DNA from: Emcibacteraceae bacterium
GTDB lineage: Bacteria > Pseudomonadota > Alphaproteobacteria > Sphingomonadales > Emcibacteraceae
Reading direction: 5' to 3'
Length of the DNA stretch: 6,271 nucleotides
NCBI GenBank assembly: GCA_016763335.1
Contig: JAESUD010000178.1
Location: forward strand, 1-6,271
Under the pieces are notes generated by a model. It searched no databases, had not been told where the DNA came from, and saw nothing but the letters and a program-made list of their open reading frames with translations. The translations under genes and the position numbers were made by a program. Below are positions 5,693 to 6,271 of the stretch, in pieces (position 1 is the first letter of the stretch; each line of letters begins with the position of its first letter).

Positions 5693-6271
5693 ATGAAAAA
5701 ACAAATTTCACTATTTATAGTGTGCGCCTTATCGGCTGCACAAACAACATTTGCTGCCGCAAGTCCGGACGAACATGCCCCTATTGGCGTTATGGGGGGC
5801 CATACCCACAACAAGGGTGAATGGATGGTATCTTATCGGTACAGCAATATGAAAATGGAAGGTAACCGCACAGATGCTAATTCTGTTACAACGGGGTCTG
5901 TCCATCAAAACTTCATGGTAGCACCCCTTGATATGACCATGCAGATGCATATGTTTGGTTTAATGTACGGACTTACCGATGAGCTTACATTAATGACAAT
6001 GGTGCCTTACACTGAAATTTCGATGAACCTTCAAACGCGTATGGGGATGAATTTCTCGACAAGTTCAAAAGGTATCGGAGACATCAAAGTAGGCGGTCTA
6101 TATTCACTTTACAAACAAGACCGCACTAACTTAATTTTAAACACAGTATTAAGTATACCAACTGGCTCAATTGATAAGCTTGGCGATACGCCCATGGGCA
6201 CAAATATGCAACTCCCTTATTCAATGCAAATAGGGTCAGGGACATATGATTTAATGCCTGGATTAACTTAC
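5693..6271 (+). CDS. Met-rich outer-membrane beta-barrel protein, transporter/MetA-pathway-like family (3' end outside the window)
   Basis: 193 codons are visible and the frame is open at the edge. Residues 1-22 are a signal peptide (KK, hydrophobic core, cleavage near TTFAA). The mature part starts with DEHAPIGVMGGHTHNKGEW (26-44), then alternating beta-strands such as MVSYRYSNMKM (45-55), LTLMTMVPYTEISM (98-111) and DIKVGGLYSLY (130-140), followed by PTGSID (156-161) and a PMGTNMQLPYSMQIGSGTYDL stretch (168-187, 188) typical of outer-membrane proteins often labelled transporter or phenol MetA-like. Twenty of 193 residues are Met, with a run alternating Met at 81-87. Related proteins are, as I recall, found with copper genes, and here it follows DUF2946, so a role in copper passage or tolerance at the outer membrane is likely but unproved. 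The ATG at 5693 is set by the signal peptide; only a purine-rich stretch precedes it. Confidence 0.87.
   Translation, partial: MKKQISLFIVCALSAAQTTFAAASPDEHAPIGVMGGHTHNKGEWMVSYRYSNMKMEGNRTDANSVTTGSVHQNFMVAPLDMTMQMHMFGLMYGLTDELTLMTMVPYTEISMNLQTRMGMNFSTSSKGIGDIKVGGLYSLYKQDRTNLILNTVLSIPTGSIDKLGDTPMGTNMQLPYSMQIGSGTYDLMPGLTY

Noticed and set aside
5457..5950. Several 60-70 codon ORFs on both strands over the DUF2946 and barrel genes
   Set aside because: They overlap well-supported genes in other frames and show no motifs.

Overview
The window looks like chromosomal DNA of a Gram-negative proteobacterium. It is rather AT-rich and holds a signal-peptide-bearing outer-membrane barrel gene and a DUF2946 gene next to it. 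A marine or free-living alphaproteobacterium fits best, but this is inference from gene content only. No RNA genes, insertion sequences, CRISPR arrays or integrase genes were seen.

Left part (1-4911): a divergent locus around a 344-bp AT-rich control region (2849-3192). Leftwards run a small 2OG-Fe(II)-oxygenase-like gene (2848-2312) and then a large gene that runs off the window edge (2180-1). The large gene fuses a compact adenylation domain, a carrier domain and a membrane acyltransferase-3 domain. Rightwards run a second, unrelated-looking 2OG-Fe(II) oxygenase (3193-4059) and, 29 bp later, a TylF/CmcI-like methyltransferase-type gene (4089-4911). That last gene is split by one extra A in an A7 run. 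The set (activate an acid, load it on a carrier, pass it to an integral-membrane acyltransferase, with two oxygenases and a methyltransferase-like partner) reads like a tailoring system for a surface glycan or other envelope molecule. It resembles Dlt-type decoration in logic, but has the activating, carrier and transfer steps in one polypeptide.

Right part (4912-6271): a probable copper-response unit. An inverted repeat of the CsoR/RcnR operator type (4970-4991) lies upstream. Next comes a good sigma-70-like promoter (5146-5174) whose expected start point falls almost on the ATG of a DUF2946 gene (5183-5593), so that gene is probably leaderless. The DUF2946 protein has a CxxC motif and ends in Arg-Ala-Pro-Pro-Phe-Phe-Leu, which contains the RAPP sequence of known ribosome-arrest peptides. 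The codons for this tail form a GC-rich hairpin followed by a T tract. A Met-rich outer-membrane beta-barrel gene follows 99 bp later (5693 to the edge). The most interesting hypothesis here is that the DUF2946 gene is a copper-sensing regulatory nascent chain controlling the barrel gene, not simply a structural protein.
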